A stretch of DNA of 64,000 bases from Sciurus carolinensis. Taxonomy: Eukaryota > Chordata > Mammalia > Rodentia > Sciuridae. The stretch spans positions 14,343,084 to 14,407,083 of the forward strand of contig NC_062216.1 in assembly GCF_902686445.1 (NCBI RefSeq), in the 5' to 3' direction. Positions 10,229 to 34,405 of this stretch are shown here, piece after piece. The notes under the pieces were generated by a model, which was not told the DNA's origin, made no database searches, and saw nothing but the letters and a program-made list of their open reading frames with translations. Within the stretch, counting starts at the first letter, position 1; each line of letters opens with the position of its first letter. Position numbers and translations under genes: made by a program.

Positions 10229-10800
10229 CTCTGATTCCTAAAAAAACTAGGAATGGAACCACCATTTGGCCCAGTTATCCCACTCCTTGGTATATACCCA
10301 AAGGACTTAAAATAAGCATAATATAGTGATATGGCCACATCAGTGTTTATAGAAGCCCAATTCACAATAGCCAGACTGTGGAACCAACCTAGATGTCCTT
10401 CAATTGATGAATGGATAAAGAAACTGTTGTATATATATACAATGGAATATTACTCAGCTATAAAGAATAATAAAACTATGGCATTTGCAGGCAAATGGAA
10501 GAAATTGGAGAATATCATGCTAAGTGAGATAAGCCAATCTCAAAAATCCAAAAGGCGAATGATCTCACTGATAAGCAGATGATGCCACATAATGGGGGGT
10601 GGGAGGGGGGCAAGAATGGAGGAAGGAGGGAGAAAAGGGGTGGGAGGGGTGGGGGTGAAGGAAAAAATAACAGAATGAATCAAACATCATTACCCTACCT
10701 ATGTAAATGTGTGACTATGCAAATGGTATGCTGTTACTCCATGTACAAACAGAAACAACCTGTATCCCATTTGTTTACAATAAAAATAAAATAATTTAAA
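10229..10800 (+). mobile_element. L1 3'-end fragment, longer sibling of the copy at 5207
   Basis: Starts in ORF2-proximal sequence (cttggtatatacccaaagga), carries the same aatggaatattactcagc word, the G-rich polypurine tract and the terminal gcaaatggtatgctgttac found at 5207-5612. Ends in an A/T-rich tail. 5'-truncated; no clear target duplication found. Confidence 0.8.
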
Positions 10801-10804
10801 AAAT

Positions 10805-11228
10805 TTTTTTAAATGTGGTATATATACACAATGGAATATTACTCAGCCATAAAGAAGAACAAAATTACGGCATTTGCCAGTAAATGGATGGAACTGGAGA
10901 CTATCATACTAAGTGAAATAAACCAGTCCCCTAAAACCAAAGGCCAAATGAGTTATGCGAATGCTAACTCACAATAAGTGGCTCCGGGATGGGGGTGAAG
11001 AATGGACGTTCACCGGATTAGACAGAGGGGAATGCAGGGAAGGGAGGGGGGATGAGAGTAGGAAAGATAGGATGAATCAGACATGACTTTCCTATATTCA
11101 CATATGGGTACATGACCAGTATAACTCCACATCATGGACAACCACAAGAAAGGGAAATTATGCTCCATGTGCATAATGTGTCATGTATAACTACAAAGAA
11201 CAAATACATAACAGTTTTTTTTTTTTTT
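10805..11228 (+). mobile_element. Second L1 3'-end fragment of a different subfamily
   Basis: Restarts at the same L1 region (gtggtatatatacacaatgg) but diverges afterwards (gaatggacgttcaccggatt, gtataactccacatcatgga). It is therefore a separate L1 subfamily lying directly after the previous copy. Confidence 0.75.
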
Positions 11229-11639
11229 TAAATGTGGCCTCTGTGCATCTTTCAGAGAGGAGACCCCTTCATCTTCCCATACCCTTCCCTCTCCCTCAGG
11301 CTGCTCCCTCTCCGCCTTCTGGATCTTCGCCTGTGCTGCTGCTTGGGTGGACACTTGTCCCCGCATCTGAGAGGAAGCCAATTAGGTTTCAGCTCTCTGC
11401 CTCTCTCAGAGGACTTCCTTGGGTCCTGTCTCATGAAGTGTTGCCTCCCCAGTGTTGGGCGTGCTTATTTTTGCAAAGGAAGCAGATGTGACATGCAGAT
11501 GTCAGCTTTTTCCATGGCTGGTTCTGCCATGTTGTCTACCAAGTGCCAACAGCAGACGGGCACGTTAGCAGGTGCTTCCCTGGAAGCTGGGCGTCTGCTG
11601 TTGCTTCCATTGGAAACGAGCTGGTGATACGGAGCCACA

Positions 11640-14184
11640 CAGGAAGGCGGTCAGGTACAAAATACTCATGTATTTATGAATTCATGACCAAATTAAATAT
11701 GAAACCTTATATAAAAAGAGGTGTGGTTTTTGTCTTTCACCCCCATCCTCTCATCCTCTGAACCAGCTCTGAGTGACCCGAGTCTGGGGAGATGTCCTGC
11801 CCCCATGTAACCCGTGCCCTCTCCCTCCCCCTTGTTCCTTGGGTCGGCCTGGCGGGGGGGGGGGGTGGGGGGGGGTGTTTCTACTGCCTCCCTGGAATCC
11901 AGAGGGCCGGTTCCTGGGGGGCCAAAATTCAGCACCTCCTTCTTCTCCCCACCTGCCCTTCCTTCTGGGGACAGGGACACCTGCTCTGGTCTGGCTCACC
12001 CACAGCCTCCCAAGGTGGTTTCTCTGGGCTGCAGGGCTGTGTGGGGCGGGTCCCTGAGGGATGAGCTGGCCCTGGTTGGGGAGGGAGTTCTGTGGCCACT
12101 CTCCTGTGGGCTTCCCCACTGGCTTTTCCACTCTGGCTCCAGGTTCCTCAGCCCTGCAAGCACCTGGGAGACCCATTGCCCCTTCTCCAGAACTGAGCTC
12201 TCCCTCTCACCTAGTCCCCTGCCACAAAGGGATGGTGCCAAGGCTGCACGGCCCCGCTCCTGGATGCCCCGCCCCCACCTCAGCCTCACCCTGGAAGCTG
12301 TGGGCAGAGCTGGGGTGCAGGGAGGCTGGACAGCCAGCAGGGGGCAGCACACGACTGGCTTCCCGCCAGCTGACCCGGAGGACCGGAGGGAGGCAGTCAA
12401 GGTCTTGGAAGGCGGGGCTCAGGCGCCGCGGGTTCGTGCCACTTGAGACCTGCCCCTGCCTGGGCCTCGCAACAAGGATTAGGCTCAGAGCTCGGGGCCT
12501 AGGCCCCACACCATCACTGCAGGATTGCCTTGGTTTCTGGGTTTGCTCTAACAGACCTAACTGACCCGCCCTGGGACCCACCCAGTCCCTCCTCCTGAAG
12601 CCTCTCTCTCAGGGGACTCCTTGGCTCTCAACTCGCTGCCTCCTGGCTCTGCCACTCCCCACCAGGGTCCACCTCACGGCACTAAGAAGAGCGTAGGGGC
12701 GGCAAGCTGTCTTAGTTCCCCAGGCTCACCCTTCTTTCCTGGATTAACCTTGCTCTTCCTTCTGTTCAATTCTCCCCTTCATCCTAAACCAGCGCTAGGC
12801 AGGGCTTCATGTCCCGGGACCCTTCATTCCATGGGACTCTTGTTCTCCAACTGTCCTTTTGGCTGACATTGACCCCTGTCCTAAGCCCCCCAAACACATC
12901 ATCCCTAAGCATTCTGGGGGCTCACCCTCAGAATGTGAGGCAGTCTACATCCTGGAAATGGGCAAAGGAAGGGGTCCAGTGCTGCTGGAGTCCCAGACCA
13001 AAGCCCTCCCCTCCACCCCCACAACCTCAGTCACCAGCTCACAGCAGGCCAGGAGCTGGGCTGCCCTGAGGGCTGGCGGGCAGGCCCAGGGCGTCCTCAG
13101 CCACAGCAGGCAAGGAGCCCTTTCCCAAAAGGCATCAGAGCTGAAGGTGTACTGAGCCTCCACCTCCTAGCCAAGGGGCCTCTGTTTGGCTTTATAAAAA
13201 TGTAAGCTATTTGGGGTCTATTTCTGATTTCCATTCTTTGGGGAGATAGAGGATAGAGTGTTTTCGTTGGTGGTGGTTTCCGTTTGAGTTTGGTTTTTGT
13301 TTTGTTTGTTTGTTTGTTTGGGTTTTTTTTGCTAATTTTGCCCCACCCCAATAAAAAGCAGTGCTGCCCAGAGACTGGGGAAGGGCCCAGAGGAGCATGG
13401 GATTGCTACACACAGGCCCCACCCCTCCCTCCTCCCCAAGTCCAGCCGTTTCCTTTGGTTTCCATCTCTAAATCTGAGGAGAGCAGGAGGGGCACGGGAG
13501 AAGGTGCTCACTGCACCAAGAGGCACTGCCTCCAGGCCTGGAGCTCTGTGCTACCTCTGCTACCCACAAATCAGACCGCACTGCCTGCAGCCTGGGAGGG
13601 ACGCAGCAGAATGGGAGCTTTTCCATGCATGGCCTCTTACAGCTGCAGCCGGGATGTCGAAGCCTTGAGCTGAGCTCTGCAGCTTCGTTTCTACCCTGAC
13701 TTCTCCAGTGAGGATTTGAGTAGGCTTCATGTGGAAATGCCCACAAAACATTTGCAACCGTCAAGTCTGTTGGTGGAAAGACGTGGCAAGAGAGGCAGGA
13801 CCCTGGCTGCTCACTGGGAAGGGGGCCGCCTCCCCAGCCAGAGCGGAGACCCAGAAACACAGGCAAACCCTTGTGCTGGGAGGCTTTTCCCCTTGACTCT
13901 AGGGTCCTCCAACCCAGAGAGAAAACGCCGGGGCTCTTGGCTCTTCCCCTGCTCCCTGCCTCCCAGAAGGTATCTCCTGTCTTGCCTTGGAACTGGGGTC
14001 CCGCCAGCAGGGCCTGGCTCCTCTCTGGCTGAGCTATGTTGGCTGGTGAGAACAGCTCTGCCCTTAGGGTCCTGGTGAGGTGGGTCCCCTTGTCCCTGGT
14101 GGGTGGCGGGGGTGATGCACAAGAGCAGAGGGACAAAGGCAAATGGGGACAACAGCAGCAGGGTCAGAAGAGGGTGGCAGCATC
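11640..14184 (-). other. RHOBTB2: RHOBTB2 3'UTR (predicted)
   Basis: GC-rich unique sequence downstream of the RHOBTB2 stop, free of recognisable SINEs and L1 in contrast to both flanks. It ends at an AT-rich block (about 11655-11710) whose minus strand reads cataaatacatgagtatttt, containing the variant poly(A) signal AATACA. The implied 3'UTR of about 2.5 kb is in line with my memory of the human gene. The exact cleavage site is inferred, not shown. Confidence 0.5.
11852..11877. repeat. Near-homopolymeric G tract (C tract in RHOBTB2 mRNA)
   Basis: The plus strand shows 13 G, one T, then 10 G. The predicted RHOBTB2 transcript would carry it as a C-rich tract; the plus strand could form a G-quadruplex. 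Confidence 0.85.
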
Positions 14185-26779
<12,595 letters not shown>

Positions 26780-28221
26780 TCAGCTGGGGCTGTCCCTGTG
26801 TCCAGCACTGGCACTGACGAAGGAGAGAGGAGTGGGTAACTCTCCGGGAAGCTGCTCTGCAGGGACCTGAGGAGACAGGAACCCATTCAGGCTGAGAGGG
26901 GCAGTGCCAAGATGACCACCTGTCTCCTTCCAGTCCCCACTATCCTCTAGCTGAGCTTCTGGATGGAGAAGGCCTATAAGAGATCCCAAGGTGGAGCCTA
27001 CCCAGGGCCTGTCCTGTCCCCACTCCCCCAGAGAGAGGAGCGTCTGCCTGGGAGCTCACTCCTCCCCTTCTCTTCTCCTCCTCCTCCCTCAGCTGTGGCA
27101 GCAACAGAACAAACAGCTGAGAGAAGCAGAGTTGGGTCCAGGTCCCCACCCCTTCCCAGCATGCCGTAGGGCTGGGCCACTTAAAAATTTAATGGACTTG
27201 TTAGGGCTGGGCAGCAGCTCTCCTGGTCTTTCCTCTTTTCCCTGGTTTTCTGTGGTGGTGGATTTCCAAGCTCCAGCCTGCTCGTGTCCATCTTCCAACT
27301 CTAGCCCCTTTATGGAGACTCGAGAGCTTTTTCCTGTCAGCCTCTTTGGGCTATGGAGGTTTCTAGATGCACCTGCCTAGATCACAGGCCTCCCCTCCTC
27401 TACCTGGGGTCTAGCATATTGCCCATGTGTCTCCCTCAGCTGAGGGACCAGCTTTGAGATGGAGGTGGGAGTAAGCATGGCCCCGATGATGCCTCCATGG
27501 CCCGTGGGCAGTCCATCCCCTCTCTGGGCTGCCCCCAACATCCTATATCCTGCACCAGACAAGGTAGGATCTGCCTCCTCAGCACTTCCCATTCCTAGGA
27601 GGAAGGTTCTCAAACTGAAAGACCCAGACTGCTGCCCCCCTGGAGAAGCTCACTTTACTGTCCAAGTGGGGAAGGGGCTGCTGGAGGAAGCAGAGGTCAA
27701 AGTTTCAGTCTGAATCTCAATGCCTGCCTCGGTTTCCTTCAGTGTCAGGCAGGAAGGAAGAAACTTGCCCCCCCTCCCCCGAGAGGGATGGTGCAAGTGA
27801 ACAAACAGAAGGTTCTTCTGCAGGCAAAATGTCATGTCAGTGTTTTAAAAGCTTTTACCAGGAGCTCAAGAGAGCTTTGGATGGCAGCCTCCCTTGAGGA
27901 TGGCAGCACCCTCCTGGAAGGGCTGAGGGGAGAAGGGGAAGGGTGGGCGTTATTCCGAAGCTTGGTTTCTCCAGGGTCATGGGCCTGCCCTGGCTCACAT
28001 TCCCTGTGTGCAGAACAAGTCATCTGGGGGTAGAACAACATGGAATAATCCTTCCTAGGCTAAGAGAGGCTGGGCTCAGAGGAGTCCTGGAGGCTGCCCA
28101 GGCACCTCGCTGCTGAGCTATCCAGCCTGCAAGCCAGGCCACCAGCAGCAGCAGAGAGCTCCATTCCTGCCGGGCTGTAACTGGATGCCAGCATGCAGGA
28201 ATGCAGAACCGAAATATCCAA

Positions 28222-28235
28222 GTAACGATGGCAAC
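28222..28235 (+). promoter_or_regulatory. RFX X-box-like motif 1
   Basis: GTAACGATGGCAAC; consensus GTNRCC-NN-RGYAAC with one mismatch. Confidence 0.45.
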
Positions 28236-28382
28236 TGGGATTTGCGCGAGTGGATGCAGCTCAGCAACCTAAGCAAAAAGTGCAGCAAGGACTTTTCAAT
28301 GAGACAGCCTCCTTCTCCTTCTTGGAATTTTACAGGACCTGGACCCTGAATCAACAAGGGGTCTCCACGCAGCTCCCTCCTG

Positions 28383-28396
28383 GTCTCCATGGCAAC
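28383..28396 (+). promoter_or_regulatory. RFX X-box-like motif 2
   Basis: GTCTCCATGGCAAC, a near-palindromic RFX site. Confidence 0.6.
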
Positions 28397-29925
28397 TGTC
28401 TGCATCATTCTTCCTTCCTCATCCTCCCCCAGCAGGCCCTTTATTCTAACCAGCAGCTCCCTCCTCCCTCTTCTCTCCTGAGCTGAGGCCGGGAACCCCA
28501 CTTCGACAGTTCTTGGTCTCAAGTCAGACAATCAAGGGATGTGTGGGCACCAGGAGGAGTCATCTGGGTGTGGTTTCTGTTTTATAAGTGAATAACAAGA
28601 AACAGAATCCCTACTACAGCTCCCTATGTGCAGCTGCCCTAAGCTGAAGATAAAAACCCACTGGCCAGCAGAACTTCCTTCTAAAGTTCCAATTCTAGCA
28701 GCATGCAGGTGCAGAGGCAGAAGTGGGTAGGAGGAGGCATGCAGGAGGACCTGGTTCTTACAATCAGGAACATCTTGATAGTGGGGATGACGCCAGGACC
28801 CCAGCAGAGCAGTGTTCGTCCAAGTTCAGCTACTTTGTGATTAAAACACTCAAGTGCACTTCATGCTACCTCTAGGGTTAAGTAGGGGACAGCCAACCAA
28901 CAAGTAGCAGAGTAACAAATACTGGGCCCTGAGTTTAGACACCATACTTCCTAGATTGCCACGAGGCTGAACACCCCCTCCTCCACCACTCCCAGCTGCC
29001 CCTTTCACCTTTCCCTGCATGTCTGTCCACTACTTCCCAATTGTTATCAGCCTCACATGCCACTTTTGTCCCAACTGCCTGACCAGCAAACTTCATTGGC
29101 CAATCTAGGAAAGGACAAATAGTTTCACTTTTGTGGACATCAGTCTCCGCTTCCAGAAAATGGGTATGAGGGCGTTGGAAGAAAGTCTTCTAAATTTCGA
29201 TTCATTTGTGCCAAGAGAGCCTGGGTGAAAGGAGGTATTTGCCTCCTTATGTAATGTTGTATTATATAATGCTAGATTGCATATCTATATATGTAATTAT
29301 ATCTCTCTTTAAGATACAGACTGGCCCAGTTAAGCCAGCAGAACTCTGGGTCTAATCAGGCTTGCCTTACACAAGGAGTTGGTCCTGGACATGGTGTGCC
29401 AACAGCAATATAATTTTTGCTCTAGAACATGGCTACTTTTCTGGATCATTGCTGATGCAGAATGATACAACCCACTAGTGAGCTTCTCAACTTCCCCTTT
29501 CCCTCTGGCACACTCTTCTCCAATGACTCTAGACTTTTCCTTATAATTGCCTCATCCCTTCCTTCAGAGCCTCCTGACTACCTTCCATAAACTATAGTTT
29601 CCTTGCCATCCTGCCCTGAGTATCACAACTCTCCATTTACTTCTCTCCCATGACAATCCCAAAGTCACTGATATATACTCCCCCCAACTCTTGTCCCAGG
29701 ATCACTGTCCCCTTCTCCAAAAACAGCCTCCTACCCAGCTGCTCTCCCAGCTCTTTGTACTCAGCCCAGACCAGAGCCAAAGGTGTGCTCAGATTAGCTA
29801 CAAACCTCATGGGCTCCCATTCCCACCCCCACACCCCACACACACTCTTTGCAGAGCTCAGAAAAGGCCCCCTTTCCCTCCCACAGCTGATAGGAGGCTT
29901 GTTCATCTGTGGCTGCCCTAGTCTG

Positions 29926-29939
29926 GTTGCCAAGGAAAC
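29926..29939 (+). promoter_or_regulatory. RFX X-box-like motif 3
   Basis: GTTGCCAAGGAAAC: good left half-site, with the right half altered at one base (GGAAAC for RGYAAC). Confidence 0.5.
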
Positions 29940-29966
29940 GACAGAATCTCCCTGGGAGCCTGACTT

Positions 29967-29979
29967 GTCTCCTAGCAAC
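29967..29979 (+). promoter_or_regulatory. RFX X-box-like motif 4 adjoining CCAAT
   Basis: GTCTCCTAGCAAC with a one-base spacer, immediately followed by CAAT (CCAAT word at 29979-29983). Confidence 0.5.
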
Positions 29980-30565
29980 CAATATCCCACATCCTGCATC
30001 TTACAAAACGTGAAAGGGAAGGAAAACCCTGAAAATGAAGGTAAAAATCAAACAGGATGGATAGGAAGGGAGTATCTGGAGAAAGGCGAGCAGAGGGTGG
30101 ATTCGGAATTAAAGGAGCTCCCGCCGGGTTGGCCGACAGGGTAATATGGGGAAGGCTGAAAGATGGATCCCAGAGCAGACCCAACGGAAAGCAAGGCCCA
30201 AAGGGATCTTGAATGGTCATCTTAACAAAAAAATGCAAGCTTAAACACACGACAAGCCTTCTTCAGCCTAGAATGTGGAAACATTAACAAACAACGCTGA
30301 AGATTTGCCACCAGTAGTTTGCCAGAACTCAGTTGCAGACTGCAATGGAGTTGAGAGCTCAAACATCTCCACAACCGCAGGCAAAATACCCAAATTCCAC
30401 TGTTCGCTTTCTGCTTTTTGTTTTTTTTTAAACAGAAACACGTCGGCCACTCTGGGCCTCCTCCCCGCCTTACACGCTGCTCCGCACACACACAATATAA
30501 CATTTTTTATATAAATAAGGAAAGGGGAGGGACACGCCACGCCAAAGCAAGTCATCTTCCTTCCC

Positions 30566-30580
30566 CTAAAAATACCGGAA
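30566..30580. promoter_or_regulatory. MEF2-like and ETS-like sites, adjacent
   Basis: ctaaaaata followed directly by ccggaa. Motif match only, near the edge of the CpG island. Confidence 0.3.
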
Positions 30581-30623
30581 AAGGATAGTTCTTCGCCCCT
30601 CAGAACCCAGCAGCCCAAGCAAG

Positions 30624-30670
30624 AGCCCAGGGAAGAGCGGAGCCCAGGGAAGAGCGGAGCCCAGGGGAAG
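30624..30670. repeat. 17-bp tandem repeat, about 2.7 copies
   Basis: Unit agcccagggaagagcgg at 30624-30640 and 30641-30657, with a partial third copy. Lies at the CpG island edge. Confidence 0.85.
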
Positions 30671-30784
30671 GCAGGAGGGCGCAGGCAGGGCCGGGGAGGG
30701 CGCAGGAGGCAGCAGGAGGGCGAGGCGGCGCGTTGCTGAGGCTGCTGGCAACCCGGCCATAATAGAAATTAATCATTTACTTAC

Positions 30785-31080
30785 ACCACTACATGTGACG
30801 GGGTAATTTCTAGTGTAAGGAACACATCTCTTCCTGCTAAGCACGCTCATTTTAGTGAAATGTCTGGGGTCACTCCGCGCGTGCAAGTTAGGACGACGCC
30901 GGCGTCGCCGCGCCGCTGCTGGGGCTGCAGGCTCCGGGCCCCGCTCGCGTTCGATCAGAAACTCTGACAGAGCAGCCCAGGCCGGACCGCGGGCCGCGAG
31001 CGGCCGCGCGCGCTGCACTGCAGCCACTGCCTCTTCCGGATCAGCATCTCCCCGCGCCCCGGGCGCCCAATGTCATGGAG
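30785..31080 (-). other. RHOBTB2: Candidate first exon of RHOBTB2
   Basis: The minus strand reads gtagtggt|gtaagtaaat, a strong donor, so an exon would end at 30785. The upstream boundary is unknown and set arbitrarily inside the CpG island. An open frame on this strand (to about 31027) crosses the donor, but coding potential is not established. Confidence 0.4.
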
Positions 31081-31287
31081 GCGCGCGGAACGGGGCTGCG
31101 CGCGGCCGTTCCAACCTGGGGCTGCCGGGCCGCTCAGCCACCGCCGGGGCTGTACTGCGGAGGCTGCGGACCGTGCGCTGGAGTGGAGGGAGCGGGGCGA
31201 GGCCGCCGCCGCTACGCGCCGGGGCCCCGGCTCAGGCGCTGCTGCGAAGACACCTAGCGCTGCAGTCCCGGGGACCGCTCGCGACCT

Positions 31288-31310
31288 CCTTTTTTCATTC
31301 ACAAAAAAGG
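31288..31310. repeat. Perfect 8-bp inverted repeat in the CpG island
   Basis: CCTTTTTT and AAAAAAGG arms around a 7-nt spacer (cattcac), followed by an A-rich run to about 31335. Confidence 0.8.
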
Positions 31311-31560
31311 AAAGGAAAAAAAAAAAAAAAAAAAACGGGAAAAGTAAAAAAGGGAGACGAGGGGGAGAAAAAAATCGCACCCAGGAACGGCAGCTGTGAC
31401 AGGGACCGCCCACCGTGGCGCGCGGTTGGTGGAAAGGGGGTGTGGGCGTGGAAGGGGCGTGGAAGGACGAGGATTGGGCGCTCAGGGGCTCCGCCTTGAT
31501 CCCGCCTCCCCTCCCCTCCCCCGGGCTGCCAAGGGTGGGTCTCGGCTCACCACCGGATGT

Positions 31561-33196
31561 GGGCTTGCTTCTTGCGCCTCACTGGACTAGCGCGGGGTTT
31601 TCCGCCCCTCACCCTCTCCCTCTGGGAGGTTGTAAAGGAACTCAGAGACTTCTTAGTGCTCCGCGGAAGAAATGAGAGTGCAATACGAACGTTTTCCTTG
31701 TCTTTCCCTCAAACCCAGGCCTCCGCCACTTGCCCACAGGGGGACAACAGCGTTTCCATACCTGTGCCACCTTTGGAGTTTTCCTGGCACCTGTGGGCCT
31801 TCCTCTCTCCACCATCTCTGCAGCTACAGCCTGAGCCTCTGATGGCCACGGCCCATAGTGAGTTTCTGGGTTGGGGACCTGTACCTCTATACCAGCCACC
31901 GACCTAGGCCTTCTTCAGTGGTCTAGCGATCCTATTGTGACCGAGAGTTCACTAATATCTTCTGACCTCCGAAAGGAATGACACCAAAACACTAGCCACA
32001 GAAATGGTGCCTAAATCCTCTTTGGACTTTCTGTCTTGATTTACCCCTCTGTAAAATAGGGTGATTCTAACATCTATTGTGCGTAATGGACCATGGGAAA
32101 GAAGCTGCCATATTCAAAATTGGTTTTATGATGATCGGAACTGTGCGTAATTCCAATAGTCAACTCCTGGATTTATCCATCTTGTCATTTGCCCCGGACT
32201 GTTTTTAAAGCCCAGATTGGCATGCCTCCCATCTCAACCCCTCCCCCCGCACTGCATCACGCCTTCATCTTGTGCTCTGAGAATGCAAATCTACTTTCAT
32301 ATTAGTTTATACAAAATATGGTTAGAAAGATAAATTTACTGCCAAAAAACCTGAAATTCGTATTGCCTGAAGCATGTTTCTCACCTGTTAAGGCATCTAA
32401 TCAGAAGTCACCCGTGAAAGTGTTCATGACAAAGGTGCATTCTGGCCTGCTTAAGGTATAGCAGGTGCTCAAGTGTTGAAGGATGCTCCCCGCCCTCTTT
32501 AATCTACTTAGAACTGGAGACAAGGTTGACAGTGACTGAGGGCATGACTTCACACCTCTGGTCAGGACTCAGCCTCCATAAAATCAAAAATATTACTTAA
32601 AATCCATGTCTATGAAAGAAACTAGGTGGTGCTCAGGTGTGTTCATTTGGCATGGAAGAGCTTCACCTCTTCCTCTATGTGCCAAAGAGTAATTGCACCA
32701 AATAAAAGCACAGTATGAGATTTCTCAGGGTTTCCATGGCATGCTGGGGTCTCCCACTTACACCATGTTCCCTGTGTCCAGCTCCAGAGAGCTACCTGGG
32801 CACTTTCTGGACCCTCGATTCCATCCTTCCTGCTGCTCAAGACAACCTTATGGAAGCTCCAGGGTCAAGGATCTGGTACCTCACTCTCATCTTTGCCCAG
32901 CCCTCCAATGCCAGAATCTGGAAAACAGGGCCATACCTGAGGCTGGGTTTCCTCGCCAGCAAGCAAGGAGTCATCAATGACCCACTCCGTGCTATTCCCT
33001 GTCCAGCTGTCAGCAGCAGCAGCCGTCACAGCACAGGTAGCCAGCCTCTCACCTGGGCCTGCCACCCCAACCCTGAGACTCTGCTTTTCTTTCTGCAGGT
33101 TACTTCTCAAGGCACAAGGCAGGCTTGGGTGGGAAGTTTTCCCAGAAAGGCTGCTGAACACTCTCTCTCTCTCTATTTTTTTCTCTCTCTCTCTCT

Positions 33197-33232
<36 letters not shown>

Positions 33233-34320
33233 AGTCTTCTCTGCCCATTTGTTGCAGCTTGGAGTCACTGGTGTGGTCCTGAGGAACTCTTCAGAACCAG
33301 CTGTTTATTCTGCCCCACCACTGGCTAGCTGCACGGCCCTTCCTGGTGAGCCTGAGATGCCAATGCTGTGCCTGCTTGCTCTGGGGGCAATGCCTACTGC
33401 AGCTGAGGGATTCCTGGCCACCTGCCCCACCCAGCATCTCTTTCCTCACCAAAGCCATCTGTGATTTCCCCCCTCCCAGTAACACAAACCCCTTGAGCCT
33501 GTTCCCAAAAGGCACCACCTCATTCTCCTAATGCTGGGCACAGCCTGCCCTGTACACAGAGGCTTAGTCTGGGGAGGGAAGCCTCCAGACTGGTTCTCAG
33601 AAACATGCATGCCACAGGCTCTTGGCCAGTCCCACCAGCTCTCCTCTTCCTGGGACTCTCACAGCCCCTCCCAGGGCCAGTTCAGCCTGTGCAGACCCCT
33701 CTGCCAGCTCCTCCTCCAGCTTGCATGTTCCATTCATGTCCCAGGTGCAACTCCAGAGGCGACTTACTAACCCTGCGTCCACTGCACCCCTGTCCTGGCA
33801 CTGTGGTGCCTCCTAGAACCCACCCCAGAGACCTTATGTGCTCCACCCAACCCGCAGCAATGTGCACTGTGGGGCAGGTAGCACCCCCAGCCTGCTCTGG
33901 GTACAAAGTTCCAAACCAACTGTGAGCAAAAGCAGAGGCATTTCAAGATGCAGAGCCCTGGTAAGGCAAAGGAGCCATCAGGAAAGCCTAGAGGCTCTCT
34001 GCTTCTCTGCCCAGAAGTTAGGGGGTGCCATCAGATCCCTACGAGGAGACAGAATCCTCCTGGGTCTTTGCTCAAGGGCTTTCCTCGGCACGAAAACAGT
34101 CCCTCTGCCTACCCCTTTCACTGGATAATGCTTCCTTGTCTTTCAAGTCTCAGCCTCACACCAATGCCTCCAGGAAACCTACTGTGAACACCCCCTGTCA
34201 AATCTGAGTTCTGCTGTTTATTTTGCTCCCCGAATAAGACCAGTCATGTTGCTGTCTCTCTCCCTAGCAGTACGGTGTGCTTCTTTAGGGAAGGAATGAT
34301 GCTTATTCCAAAGGGTTTCT
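31561..34320. other. Intergenic: unique sequence with MIR/L2 remnants
   Basis: MIR-like bases near 32040-32100 (cctctgtaaaatagggtgat), L2-like sequence about 33430-34250, and the compound microsatellite at 33160-33232. No exon recognised. Confidence 0.6.
33160..33232. repeat. Compound (CT)n / (CA)n microsatellite
   Basis: Interrupted CT repeats followed by about 16 CA units. Confidence 0.9.
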
Positions 34321-34321
34321 C

Positions 34322-34405
34322 AGGTCTGGAGATGTGTAACTCAGTGGTAGAGCACTTGCCTAGTGTGCTTGAGGCCCCGGGCTCCATTCCCAGTCCTGCA
34401 CATAA
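34322..34405 (+). mobile_element. ID SINE
   Basis: ctggagatgtgtaactcagt, ggtagagcacttgcctagtg, then an ID 3' half (ggctccattcccagtcc). Confidence 0.8.

Larger units (their letters stand above)
30560..31560 (-). promoter_or_regulatory. RHOBTB2: CpG-island promoter of RHOBTB2
   Basis: Dense CpG sequence (for example cgacgccggcgtcgccgcgc near 30895 and gccgcgagcggccgcgcgcg near 30990), the only such block in the window. It lies about 4-5 kb upstream of the RHOBTB2 start codon on the coding side. It contains ggggcgtgg GC/KLF-type boxes near 31454, inverted and direct CCAAT words, and a minus-strand splice donor at 30784. TSS not located. Confidence 0.8.

Noticed and set aside
10805..11237. Target-site duplication tttttttaaatgtgg around the second L1 piece
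   Set aside because: The aaatgtgg word at the left edge is ordinary L1 sequence, and the T-run orientation is wrong for a plus-strand L1 duplication.
29967..29983. MHC class II-type X-Y promoter module
   Set aside because: The CCAAT word directly abuts the X-box, whereas the class II module needs a spacer of roughly two helical turns. No class II gene is nearby.
32715..33464. 249-codon plus-strand open frame
   Set aside because: Crosses a CT/CA microsatellite and L2-like sequence, has no recognisable domain and no supporting splice structure.
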